This document shows positions 12,570 through 25,200 of a DNA stretch of 64,000 nt, piece after piece. The DNA is taken from assembly GCA_023525975.1 (NCBI GenBank), contig CM042027.1, positions 86,956,007 through 87,020,006 of the forward strand, given 5' to 3'. Made by a program: the position numbers and the translations under genes. The notes below the pieces were generated by a model that was given only the letters and a program-made list of their open reading frames with translations, did no database searches and had not been told where the DNA came from. Each line of letters opens with the position of its first letter. Position 1 is the first letter of the stretch. Source of the DNA: Smallanthus sonchifolius (Eukaryota; Streptophyta; Magnoliopsida; Asterales; Asteraceae).

Positions 12570-14110
12570 TATTGACGCCGGATGGTTGACTTTTTTTTAG
12601 AGTAACCTCAGCCATTGGATCTGGTCAGATTTAATCCTGACCATGTTAAATAGGTGGTTACCGGTTACAAGCGGTTTCCGTCGATTAGGATTTGGGACGG
12701 TTCCTTCCTCCCCTTTTTCACTCCCCACGTCCACCGTAACCTCCATCACTACCTACGCTCTTTAATATCTTCCGTTTGTTTCTGTTAATTGGAACAAAGC
12801 TTCAATTTATGTAAATCTAAATCTGAAGCATAGTACCCAATATATTGTTTGATTGATGTTGGCTATGGCTTCAAGATGCAACATATTCATGAACAAAGCT
12901 TCAATATAAAATCTCAAATTCACTTTTACGTCCGCCTCCAAGCCCAAATCTGGTCCTTCGTCCTCGAAAGTCCCTCTTCTAACCAGGTCCTTTAGGTCAA
13001 CATCTTGAACAGAAGATTCAGAACAGCGTCGGATGTTCTGATTTGTCTCGAGGACAGATTTTGTAGTTGCAATTGCCACAGTTTCAATATAAGTTCTTCA
13101 TCTTCTCTATAACAGCATCAATAGGTATTCATCTTCTTCTCAATCTCTCTTCAGACTCTAATGATGCATATACTTCTGATTTGCAGTGAAGATGGGGACC
13201 AAAATTATCAGGGGAAGCAAAATGGCTATAGGGCTTACGTTTAGGGCAACTCTTAAACTACTTCATTTTCTGACATATTTCTTTGTTTGAGTTGGTTAAA
13301 TATATCATTCTTAGATTTTAATTGGATATATTTTTATGTTGTTTAATTGACATGATATGGTATTTATAGGTGACAATTCAATTGGGTTAAGGATCTGCAG
13401 ATGAGGTCATGAAAACTATGCTGAAGGTTATTAAAAGGTTCAGACATTCATGAGCATAATTAACAAAATGGATCACCAATATTATAGTATGACATTAGGC
13501 TCTTAATGAAATGTGTTGTGTTCTGTTTACAATTCAAATTTATTAAACAAAGAAGAGCTGATGTATAGAACTTTACAAGGAATTATAAGCTCAACTAAAA
13601 AATGAAATGTATAATTTCCATGAAGCTGTAACAAAATTATAACTTTTTTCTTATATTTTCATGATCTTTTGATGAAATCAACTTTAGATTCCATGTTCAA
13701 GGTAGCTTTATGTTCATCTGCCTATGCCTGATTTAACTAAATTATAACCCTAAAGGGTTAAGTAAACTCTTATGGTATTCTTCATCCTCTGTGACCCTAT
13801 AAAACATTACCTCCTTTTCTTCTTCTTTTTTCGGATTAATTAGCATGCACGTGTAAAATAAGCACATGAAGTGTGAGTGAGTTAGTTTTAGATTCATTAC
13901 TACATGTTTAAGGTGAGCTTGGTTTCCTGTGGGAAGGTTTATATTTAGGTGGAAATAGTTTGAAGATGATAAGATATTATATTTAATTGCCTTTTTCATC
14001 CATGGTGACTTATTAAAGCTACTGCAGGACATAATTTATATCTCACAGAAAATGTAAAATAATTTTGCAAGAGATTCTTCTACATTTGAGCTATCCTGAT
14101 GAAAAACTCT
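12570..14110. other. Intergenic or transposon-internal DNA, no gene recognised
   Basis: A 90-codon open frame on the minus strand at 12807-13079 (ending in the window at a stop, with a serine/leucine-rich start) has no recognisable domain. A possible plus-strand exon lies near 13190. The rest is AT-rich filler. Confidence 0.35.
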
Positions 14111-14117
14111 TGTGCAG

Positions 14118-15572
14118 ATTGTCTATGAACTTCCATCTGGAATGCACCAGTATCCGAAGATACAGGAAGTAATATCGACATCTTCATTTGATGGAAAAAT
14201 TGATATTTACAGTATTGAAGTCTGCTAATTTGCACTCATCTATACGCTTTTCAACATCCACTCTTTTCATTTAAATTAGTAATTGAGGTTTGCTAATTTG
14301 CTCCCATCTACATGAATGACATGTCTTCATTATCTGAACAGCTAGCCCGCTCGGCTAAACCAACATCTTGTCCGGCCATGTATATCTTCTGGTTTGAAGT
14401 CATATAACATTTTACATCAGTTTTGCCACGGAGTTGATAATCTTTTTTCCTGTTGCTTAGAATTGATATTTTTATGTACCCAAGTTTCCTAGTAGGAGAA
14501 TATAATTAAAAAAATCATATGCCCCTTCTGCAGGCTTGCGCTCGATATGGAGTCGGTGAGAGTTACCAAGTCTCAGGTAAAGTATTTTTTTATGGTCTTT
14601 TTTGTAGTTGAGCTTTTTGAATATCATTAAAGCACTTGTGGTTATCCAAATGACTAATGTCCTTGCAAAAGTTTGTTGTTGACTTTTTGTTATTTGTTTA
14701 ACGAACTTTGAAGCATATTTAGATGGATCAAGTTTTATTTTATTGCACAAGATAAACGTCTATTAGCCTATTGGAGCCATCGAAGTTGCAGGTTTGGTGT
14801 TTTAGACTAACAAGATGTGGTTGATCCCCATTAGGTAAAATAGAAAAGAGAACAAAACAAATAAGAAATATAAAAACTAAGTAATAATTTATTGATAAGA
14901 TATAAAGGGTAGTGCTAAGCACATTGAGGTCTTGTCCAAATAGTTGGTAAATAAAGAAAGGATTTACATGTCTTTTGCTAACTTTGTTTTTCATTTTATG
15001 AACTTTAAAAATGTCGCACCATCAGTGAAAAGATAAAGCATGGATTTCTAGGATACGCATGTCATATTGTTATATGTGATCTTTACAGCTCTTGTGTCTT
15101 TTGACATTTTATTTTATGTGCGTGTGTATATAGTTTGATTATTAATTATTTAACATGGTTTTGTGCAGCACATAGAGCCCCAAAATGGTACCAACGGTTT
15201 GCCTTGCTCAAGTATGAATCAGCAATGCATTCTCCTGGATGGACTCCGTATCAATTGGATAACTAGGTTGGGTTGACTCGAAAAAAAATATCCATCTTTT
15301 TTATAAATGATTGATGTGTTGAATATGATTACAAATTTATATCACTACAATAATAAGTTTATTAAGTTGTGTGCATAAAAAAATACATTTTGAACAACTT
15401 TCAATGTGTTTGAAAGATATAACAGAGTCATCTGTAAGTAACAGGGTTGAAATTGTTGAATATGTTTTTGTAGTTGGTTTTCATATGTTAAACATGAATA
15501 TTTGCAGGTTGTTGAAGATGCTATGCTGAGAGTATATGAGATCAAACGTGAAGAAGCCCTGCAACTCGCATA
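14118..15572 (+). pseudogene. Series of exon-like fragments of an unidentified gene
   Basis: Five short plus-strand segments look like exons because each follows a pyrimidine-rich tract plus CAG: about 14118 (VYELPSGMHQYPKIQEV), 14341 (LARSAKPTSCPAMY), 14534 (ACARYGVGESYQVS, followed by a GTAAAG donor), 15168 (KWYQRFALLKYESAMHSPGW) and 15508 (VVEDAMLRVYEIKREEALQL, then a stop at about 15570). I do not recognise the protein. They could be the end of a small real gene or an exon string carried by a CACTA element, since a CACTA terminus lies at 12548 and a fragment of a different gene follows at 15760. No start was found. Confidence 0.4.
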
Positions 15573-15759
15573 AATCAGGGGTATATACCTAAAAGTAGTT
15601 GAGTTAGCTAAGTTTGTGTGCATTAAGTTATTGGTTAACTAAATGTACCCTCTATTGTTAAACATAACTCTCCTATTGATTTAATTGATGTTGAATCTTT
15701 TAAAAGGAAATGCCTATATGTGTGGGTTAAGTCTTAAAGGGGAGGATTATGTTCCATTT

Positions 15760-15965
15760 TTTTTTTGTTGAAAAACTTGTGGTTGCAGATGTGGTGGGAC
15801 TTGCACTTGGTACGGGTTCATGGGTTAACTGACTGTTTTCACAAATGAGAAAGGTGGGGCCATCTATGAATCTGTAATCACTAAAGTGACTGATGATCAC
15901 ATTTATTTGGTTGTTAGTGTCGATTGTCGAGTATAGAGATAAAGATTTTGCTCATATTTAAGCAG
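15760..15965 (+). pseudogene. Fragment of glycine-cleavage T-protein (aminomethyltransferase)
   Basis: The plus strand reads LVVADVVGLALGTGS, then after a frame slip LTVFTNEKGG, A-I-Y-E-S, VITKVTDDHIYLVV and a decayed cysteine-containing stretch ending in stops. This is the conserved segment of the mitochondrial glycine-decarboxylase T-protein (GCVT). The full protein is about 400 residues and only about 60 are present, with one frameshift and at least two stops, so this is a gene fragment. It lies among other exon-like pieces downstream of a CACTA terminus, which suggests capture by a transposon. Confidence 0.85.
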
Positions 15966-15969
15966 TACA

Positions 15970-16920
15970 ATGTGCTCTCATGTTTTAGTAGTTCAACAGT
16001 TACCGCTTTTGATTGTTTTGTGGTTCTTTTAGTGTACTTTATAGGAATCTAAAGATATTACTTTGTCATTCGTTGATAATTAGTTTAATTATTTATCTGA
16101 TGAAAAAGATTGATACTCTTATGTTGTTTATTAAGCCATATTATTATTAGTATTATTATTATTTTCATCAAAATGGAAATATATATAACATCATAGGAGA
16201 AAATTGATAGAATTTGGGCTGCAGAGATAGAATTTTGGCTACAGAGAAGGTTGAAAACGTGTTGTTTAATCACATCCTAATCCAGTTAAAGAAACTCCAT
16301 TTGCAGGTAAATGTTAATCTTATATGATCAAAATTGTATCTTATTTTACTAAGTTGTTACTAAAATAGAAAAATAAAGCTCACCCACATTAAAGAATTTT
16401 ACGATTCTTAAAAATATGATCAAATTTTCTTTAGCATTGAAGTCTGATTAAGGTATGTTGAGCACTAATAGTTTAGTGTCTCTACATATTTTATCACTTA
16501 CTATATTCAAAGTGAAAGAAGTTGAATGATTATTTTTGTTTTGCAGCTTTTTTGTATGTGGTAGAAGGCAAGAATTTTCTTGCCATTTCATGTCAAATTA
16601 AAATCCTTTTTGAAGGTTGTATAAGTGGCAAATTGGATTGTAATCTTGCCCGTTACTTATGCTTATACATCATAGGATCCAACTGGATTTGCTCAAACCA
16701 TTAAAGGTTGGGTGCTAGAATATCCAAGGTTCCTCTTCACTGTTCAATTTGGTGTTGTTGCCTATTTGTCACCAAACATGCTAGCTGTTGTATTGTTTCT
16801 ATGTCCTTGCATATTATACTTAAATGTTTTATGTTTTTATCTTTAAGTTGTAATTCAATATAGTGATGACATCATGATAATAAAGTGTCCGGTCACCGGA
16901 CAGGTATAAAACTAGTTTAA
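15970..16920. other. No gene recognised
   Basis: AT-rich DNA. Short open frames around 16522-16704 lack recognisable motifs. It may belong to the same mosaic element as the preceding fragments. Confidence 0.35.
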
Positions 16921-16924
16921 ATTG

Positions 16925-17230
16925 TTAGCGGTGATCTTTTTTGGTTTTTAGGGACGATTTATCGTCGCTATAGACTTTAACGAGCTATGGCAACGACAAA
17001 TAGTTGCTATTGGTTTCGTGGCTACATATTCATACGCATAGGAGTCAAAAATTGTCTTTATAGACCTCATTGCCATAGATCAACCTATAGCGACTAGAAA
17101 TCGTCGCTATAGAGTTGTCCTCATAAAAACTTTCTGATAAAAAAATGTTTTATTTTAGTTAATTTTATGTCGGCCAGAATTTTTTGTTGATACCTGTAGT
17201 GACGAGAATCATTGCTATAGAGTCTTCCAG
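16925..17230. mobile_element. CACTA-type subterminal repeat block
   Basis: Several direct and inverted copies of motifs such as TATCGTCGCTATAG and CTATAGCGACTAGAAATCG occur close together, the pattern of transposase-binding sites at CACTA ends. The same motif family appears at 34730-35440. An imperfect CTGTAGTG near 17190 may be the end. Confidence 0.5.
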
Positions 17231-17389
17231 GTTGTTTTTATTATTTTATTTAGTACTTCCTGGTTTTAAAAAATAAATAAATAACTAAATTTTAATATCA
17301 AAAATATGAAAGTTCAGTTACATACCACCATAACATATATCAAAATATTTAAAGTATCAAAGTCGAAAATACAAATCAAACGAAACAAA

Positions 17390-17900
17390 AGTAGGTAGCT
17401 AATTATCTCTATCCTCACTATTGTGAATGCAGTTTCTAGCCATATGTTCATGATTCCCACAGACATAGCATATTTTTCTCTTGGGATACTGGGCATAGTA
17501 TTCGGTGGCCCATGATGATGACCGATGAGGAGATCTTGTGAATTAACTTACATTTTCACAATTTCTATGACCTCTCCTATCATAAACTCTATCATCATCT
17601 CTCACAAACTTCCTATCATAACTGCAATGATTTCTCCTTTCACAGTCACTTTCATTCCTTCTAAAGTTTTGCTAAAAGGCTTCATGATAATTATCATACT
17701 TTGAATAAAATTCATTTGTGGTAAAAAGTTGAGGAGATTATTTAAAGTTTGACTGACCTGTGGACGGTGTTGAATTTCTTTGATTTTCCTTTTTGGAAGT
17801 ATGAACCTTATTTTTAACAAAGTTGTGGTTTTCTTCCGTAAAAATAAGCTCATTCTCCTTTTCAAAATCACCTCCCTTCACAAATTTTGTTTTAACACCC
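17390..17900 (-). mobile_element. Retrotransposon gag relic with CCHC zinc knuckle
   Basis: The minus strand reads PKRKICYVCGNHEHMARNC at about 17490-17430, a perfect CX2CX4HX4C zinc knuckle of an LTR-retrotransposon nucleocapsid. Upstream (17600-17871) is a lysine-rich open stretch in another frame, so the gag is broken. No protease or reverse transcriptase follows. Confidence 0.6.
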
Positions 17901-18315
17901 TTCCCAAAAATGTTACTTTGAGAATAAGTAACTTTATTTAAATCAACTTAAAGGAGAATTAAAAACATTATCGGTTTTACGACTAGACAAACTTTTATTT
18001 GTGATTCGAAGTTTCGAACAGGTTAATTCTAGTTTGGAACACGTTAAATCAATTTTGAAAAGGTCAAACAATTTTAAATCAATTAGTTTCTATTAATTTG
18101 TCACAAAATTTCAATTATATATCTTAAATCCTTTGGTTCCTCTTAGTTGCAAATTCTCAATTTAAACCATTTAGCTTCTTCTGCACTTTAACCGACCAGT
18201 TTTGACTTGTTTTTTCTGACTTGTTTTACATGTTTTAACTTTCCGAATTTAATGAACCTATTTTATGCCTCTCCTGACGAAAAATCCTGGATTGATGACT
18301 CTGATTAAATTCAAA

Positions 18316-19035
18316 TACTACTAGAAAACATATATATTTGCTACAAAAATTCCGACAAATTACCAACAAAATAAATTTCCCACAAGTTAGCGACAAATTT
18401 CTAACAAAACAAAAACAAAAAAGTAACTATACGATTTCCTACTATTTTCCGACAAATTTATTAAATAAGTTAACTTATTTATTTTCTATAATCGTCAGAA
18501 TATTGTCGGAAATTACCGACGAAAGGATTTTGTCGCTAATTTGTCGGAAAATTAGTCGGGACTTTGTCGGAAAAAACATTTCCTCCGGGGTTTTTTCCGA
18601 CAAACATTTTTTTGTCGGAAACTTGTCGCTAACGACCAATTCCGACAAATTTCCCATAAAACTGCTGTCGCAAATTTTTCATTTTTTTAGTAGTGAGATT
18701 TCGTGAGAAATTTGTCGGAATTGGTCGTTAGCGACAAGTTTCAGACAAAAAAATGTTTGATAGAAAAAACCCCGTAGGAAATGTTTTTTTCCAATAAAGT
18801 CCCGACTAATTTTCCGGCGAATTAGCAACAAAAGCCTTTTGTCGGTAATTTCCGACAATATTCCCACGATTATAGTAAATAAATAAGTTAACTTATTTAA
18901 TAAATTTATCAAAAAATTGTAGGAAATTGTGTAGTTACTTTTTTGTTTTAATTTTGTCGGAAATTTTTCGCTAACTTGTGGGAAATTTCTTTTGTCGAAA
19001 ACTTTTGTAGGAAATATATATGTTTTCTAGTAGTG
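18316..19035. mobile_element. Composite of two CACTA MITEs in inverted orientation
   Basis: The outer ends are TACTACTAGAAAACATATAT on the left and its inverse ATATATGTTTTCTAGTAGTG on the right. Both are flanked by AAA (18313-18315 and 19036-19038). At 18685-18698 an internal TTTTTTTAGTAGTG marks the end of the left copy, after which the sequence runs back as the reverse complement of the same element, lacking its distal end. The result is a roughly 720-bp imperfect palindrome ending about 205 bp beyond the PDR-B stop. It is the same family as 4875-5269. Confidence 0.85.
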
Positions 19036-19242
19036 AAATAAATATATGCTTATAACAGGTTAAATAATTCGAATTTTAAACAAATAATCGTGTATTATAA
19101 TCATGACCCAACTCGAATTCTCCCTGTTTGTTTGAGATCAGGATTATCGCCAACATAATTCATACAAACAATAGATTTTGTTATTTAAGAATTAACTCAG
19201 TTTTTATTTGTAACCATGTTCTTCCTCCCTTCACAATGGAGT

Positions 19243-22200
19243 CTATCTCTTCTGAAAATTAAAGGTTTTGATACAATAAGCAAATATAACGGCAAAAAGA
19301 ACCACTAATCCCACATGAACACCAGCCAACGTTCCAAGGAAATCATGTTTGAATCCAAAATATCGACGCAAGTAACCTTTCACTGTCTCACCGCTCGTAA
19401 GCACATCATCAAAGTCTCCGTACTGAGAAACAATCACACCATACAATGACCATGCCAACGGATTTCCCCAGTAGTACCATCTCCACCATATAGGAATTTT
19501 CTTTAAATACAAAGTTGAATACATTATTATAAGAATTTCAAATGCTTTGATTAATTTTGCGTATGCGTAACTTAGTAGCTTACAGGTCTTGGTATAATGA
19601 ATCCAGAGAAAAGATTCCAGAGTCCATAAAAGGCCGCAGCACTGATGGCAGCAATGTCGGCGTTAGGAGTAATCGCAACAGTCATCATGCCGTAGAATGT
19701 CATGAAGAGCAAGCAAGTGAACATGAAGTATAAAAACCAAAAGAATTTCACAGCTGTCCAATCAAATCCTATCATTGCATACACTATAAGGCCATATACT
19801 ACAGTTTGTGAAAATATATACGGTATTTCCACCAACATCTGTGAATTTAAACCATACAAGAAGTAATCTTAAAATTCATCATTATGAAATATAGTATATA
19901 ATCTGTATGTGCGGTGTTTCACTTTGTGGTCGATATGGAAAATAGGCATACGAGTTACCTGGGCAAAGGCATATGGCAATGCAGAATACATTCCAGAAGC
20001 TCGTTCTCTATAAAACACAGTTCGTTCAATATCCACAACGGGCTGCACTGCGGATGCATTTTGAATCCCTAAGAAGAGAACTGACGTATAAAGACCCCCC
20101 ATAGAATTACCCAAATCCTTTACGCTTTTCCTGAAATGTATAGTATGTATATATAAGTGTTCCAAATCGAATTATAAAAATAAAACAACTTAATCTATAA
20201 CATCTTTGTTTGTTTATCACCTTTTACCACCAAGATCCCAGAAAATAGATCCAAAAAAGAGTCCAATGAAAGTGGTGAAGGCGAAACGAACAGCAGTATA
20301 AGGAGAGTTTCTCCAATATGATGTCCGTTGTTTCCATAGACAAGCCTGACATTGTGTGAAGAACGATCTCGAGTATTGAGTAGAGAAATGGAGGTCGCTT
20401 GAACCAGGACGTGGTTGACTTAGGTCAGCTATAAGTGCTTTATTTCTCCTGTGATTCAGTTTCACCATACATCAGATTAGCAAGAAATAAAGTTGTGAAT
20501 TCTTGTAGTGAGCATATGAGCGAACGCAATTGAGTGCTACTCACGCATAAAGTTCTGAATTCTTGTAGATTTCAGTGAAATCGACTCCCATGGCTAGTTC
20601 TTGGGACGAAGTAGTGACTTCCAACATCCAAGTCGCAGGGTTATATCCATTTGTAATCTTGCTCACCCCTTCGATATCCTTTTTACAAAAATTATCCAGG
20701 TTTTACGAAGCAGAATAGACAGAGCAATTGGCTGCAACAATCGTATTTTAAAATATGTGATTATGTAACCTGAAAGTATTTGATCAAATCACATGATTGG
20801 CGACCAACAGGTCCAACATATATCTCTTGTCCTCCTCTTTTCATCAAGAACAACTGCATAACATGTTTTGAATTGATGAAATATAAGTTAATTTCCAATG
20901 TAAACAATCTACGAATACGTCAATTTCAGGAACATTTACTCATAATGTACCTCATCAAAAGCTTCAAATATGTCGATGCTAGGTTGATGAATGGTGCACA
21001 CAACTGTTCTTCCCGTGTCAACAGTGTTCCTAACAGTTCTCATTACAATTGCAGCAGCTCTAGCATCTAGACCCGAGGTTGGCTCATCCATAAATATTAT
21101 AGATGGATTAGCCACGAGTTCGACTGCTATTGTTAATCTTTTTCTCTGTTCAGTTGATAGCCCGTTGACACCAGGCAACCCAACCAACGCATTCCTCACG
21201 GGGTTCAGTTCTACAAGCTCCATCACCTCATTAACAAACATCTGTAAACATTGAACCTCATCTTTCTTCAGTGAACCAAGAGAAAAAAAAACATGTTCAT
21301 GCAATGCAATAATACGCGGACCTTTCTGGCATCTGTATTGACATCCGCTGGCAATCGTAACCAAGCTGAGTAGATCAAGGATTCATAAACGGTAACATGA
21401 GGTGAATGGATGTCGTTTTGTTCACAGTATCCAGAAATCCGAGCAAATGTTTCCTGTTTCTTTGGATAACCAGAAATCCGAATGTCACCTTCTATAATTC
21501 CACCAGTTTTTCTACCCGCGAGTACATCCATCAAAGTGGTTTTACCGGCACCACTAACCCCCATAAGCGCTGTAAGAACACCAGGTCGAAAAGAGCCACT
21601 CAAATTCTTAAGTAGCAACAATCTCTCATTAGTAACACCTTGTTCTTTCATTTCCTAGAAATTTTGACACAACTTCAGATTGCTTGTGTTACAGGTGTAT
21701 TATACATGGTCACAATACAAATACAAAAGAAATGCGCGTTTCACCTAATTTTCTTCAATGCTTTGGATATCATGTAAAATTTTGTTAAACTGTTCACACT
21801 TTTTAAATGTATAAAAGATGTTAATATCTATAAGCACAAGAGAAGCTAACCTTATAATAATTTGCACTTTCTTTTACTAACTTATATGCATGCAAAAATA
21901 TAACATTTGTTTACAGTTAAAACTAGAAAACCAATTCATGGATTTCTCAACAGGGATTGTCACCCTTGGTAGGGGCGACCTCATGGCCTCAATCCTCATG
22001 CACTACTTTAGTAAGGCGGGAAGTAAAGAAGACACCCCTGTGAATGGCGACATCTTCAAAATCAAGGGATAAATCGCTCCTTTGAATGGCGATCTCTTCT
22101 TTTTGTTGTGTTTATTCAATGCGAAGATATGACATTCCATTGAAAGATCGCCCACGTATAAAAACAATAAACTGAAGAAATCTCCATTCATAGTGGCGAT

Positions 22201-25200
22201 TCTCCCTTGATATTAAAGAGGTTGCCATTCACAAGGTTGACTTCTCAGTAAATTATACTTCCCAACTAATTAAGCTAGTGCACGAGCATTGAGGCCAAGA
22301 GGTCGATCCTATCAAGGGCGACAACACCCTTTGTGAAACATAACTAACAAAATATCCCCTTATGATACATCAAATGGGTGGGTACCCATTTATACAAGAA
22401 AAAAATTCTTACTAGCAACTTCCTCACACTTCCCTGTACTTAGGAAATTACGTTTAATAAATTGATCTCAAGGGACATGCTTAACTATTGGTAATTGTAT
22501 ATCTTTACATGCTTTAAATGCAACAATTTATATTTTCCGTACTTATAAATTTAAAAACTTTTACAAGCGTGTATCACTTGATGAGACTGTGTAATACAAA
22601 GGGTGAGGAAGGTGTGAGCCACGCGGAGGGGGTGAGGGGCATGAAACACCGCGTGCCGGGCGTGAGAGGGGGCGTGGGGGGCAATTGTGAGGGAGCGTGA
22701 GTGTGGTCACGGGCGCGAGGTGGAGGAGGCTGCAACTGGTGAGGTGCCCCAATGAGAAGGAGGTGGGTGTTGGATCAGGCCTAAGAAAATACACACTAAA
22801 CTCAAGAAATACACACACAAATTTACTGCTGAAAGTCACTCTATGTTTATTCATTAACCCATACATAATATTTATACTTGAAATAAGCTACTCTGACCCG
22901 TTCAAACCCGTGAAGCTCCAATTATCGTACCCGATGACCCGGTTTAGAATCCATCAATATTAAACCCTACGGTGGGAGCGTGGGAGGTATTACGCAGGGC
23001 CTGAAAATAATCACATTTTCTTAAGTTGTGTTGTGATATATAGTGTGAAAAATCTTTACAGTCAACTGCAACTATGAAAGTCAACTACAACTGAGTTTGG
23101 AGGCTAATATCAAGTTGGTCAAAGTTCAGGGACTATTTCTACCAAATTATAAAATGAGTTGTTAATTGTTTGTTAACTCAGTAAGTTTAGTCTATAACTG
23201 GGGAAATTGATGTTAGTGATAAGCTCATTCATTTTTAGATTTCTGTTTTTATTTTCTTTGTAAAAAAGAGGGATTCATCAATAAAGCAATAATTGTTTGA
23301 TTGCTTGATTGCTATCCTTTTGATTTTGTTTTCCTTTGGTTGTTTTATCTGATTCCGCATTTTAAGTTCATATGTGAAAAGAAGGATTGTTCAAACTGCA
23401 TATTTTGTCGTAGTGTCATTAGTAAGTAAGAAGTTACCTGTGGCATATCAACCGAGTACTTGATATTATCAAATGTAATCGAATGTGGTTCAAACGGAAG
23501 TATCATTCCTCTCTTCTTGTTTACATTTTCTTCTTTTGTCGTAGATGATATTTCCACATCTTCTTCTTCTCCCGGAGCATTTGATTGTGCTTTCTCAAAT
23601 TCTATATAGTTCATAGCAAATGTCACACAAGATATTTACACCAATATTCTGACACCAAAGAGTTATTAAGGTTCAAAAACTCACTGTTGAGAAATCCCAA
23701 AGAGAGAGCATAACACAAATTGTAGATTAAAGTGAAACCTAGCAAAGCCGCGATAGCAATCCAGTACCAGTAAGTTTCTGCAAACAATCCTCGCGATGTA
23801 ACTAGAATTTTTCCTAGTGTTGTATCCAAGAAAGGCTATGATAAGGAATAAACAATGTCAAGAAATAAGTATGATATTCAAAAATGGAAAACAAATATAT
23901 ATATATATATATAATTTATGGGTTAAACAGTTACCTTTTTAAACTTATGTCCAAGATATTCATTTACCACTATTCCATTCATCGCATACATCATTGGTGA
24001 TGACCAGTATCCCCAAATCCACCATTTTTTTACATCCTCTTTAGAAAGAAAACCGCTTTCATGAGTACACTATCAGAAATACTAGAAAATTCAAAATCAA
24101 TTTATGTAAAACCAGGTTATCACCTCGGTTTAAGACGAATCCACCCAATGCAAAGAGTAGGAGCAGTGAAAATGAACCAAATGTGTTTGCAACAATCATA
24201 TTGCGACCCGCAGCACCAATGAATCGGAACAACGCAGAAGACATCTGGTTAATTATTACAAGTAGTAAATAATGTTTGAGGAATCTGTAAACGAAAAAAA
24301 AGAAGTAATTAACTGTAAAAATATTTGAAGAAAAAGTACAATAAGTAATGACAAGGAGCTTATTTGTATATGACATACCTCCAAATATTAGGATCAAATC
24401 CTATAACATAGTAAGTGAGAATTGTCCAAATTCCAGCTTCAAGAAATGAAACAGGAATCTTGACAAACCACGTTGGAAGAGCGTACACCCACGTAGGATA
24501 GAAGAAGAAATCTCGTTGCTTGTAGAACACGGGAAGCTTTGCAATTGTCATTGGAATCTCAGCCATCCCATTAAACATGACCATGGTGACACCAAAGAAC
24601 AAAGCTCCAACATATAGCCCTCCATCTTCAATACCACTTCTATGCATCTTAGTTCGCAAGAAAACAGTCATAGTGACAAGCGCCATGGTAGTTAGCTGAG
24701 ATCGAAAACGTTGATAATAACTTCAATATACATATTATCTAATGGAAATGGAAGAATATCAATTCTTAGTGCAATATTACTTGGAATAGTTTGAATATGT
24801 AGACAAATGAGTTTCTCTTCATGAGCAAAATTTCCCTATCAAAGCAAGCTTTCAAAAGTTCCTTCGTGTTTAAACCATACTTTTCTGTTGTAAGAGCGGC
24901 TGGGTGACTTTTGCTTTTATCATATGCGGTTGCAAGTTCATTTGCTAGCCTCCTTCCAATATGAAATGATTCGTATGCTTTCGCAAATTCCTTAGCGGTC
25001 ACAAATCTGTAAGGTTCTTCTCTTGTCATCCAATATTGTTTCTGATCTTTCTTTGATGTCACCTATATCACAATTCCAGCGTTAAATATCCCACAATTAC
25101 CAATGGAAAGGTCTACCAACATAGGTATCAGCCGAGATAAATCATAGGCTACAATTGAGGAGATATTCATTGTAATTGATATGTAATTAAATATAGGCAA

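Noticed and set aside
18316..19035. microRNA precursor
   Set aside because: The hairpin is explained by two inverted CACTA MITEs with transposon termini; no evidence for precise processing.
20991..21254. Long antisense frames over the NBD2 exons of PDR-B and PDR-C (also 42128-42430 and 25624-25896)
   Set aside because: They are shadows of the conserved ABC exons and recur in each paralogue for that reason.
22561..22866. 101-codon proline/serine-rich frame
   Set aside because: It lies over the G-rich MITE in PDR-B intron 15, and composition alone explains it.
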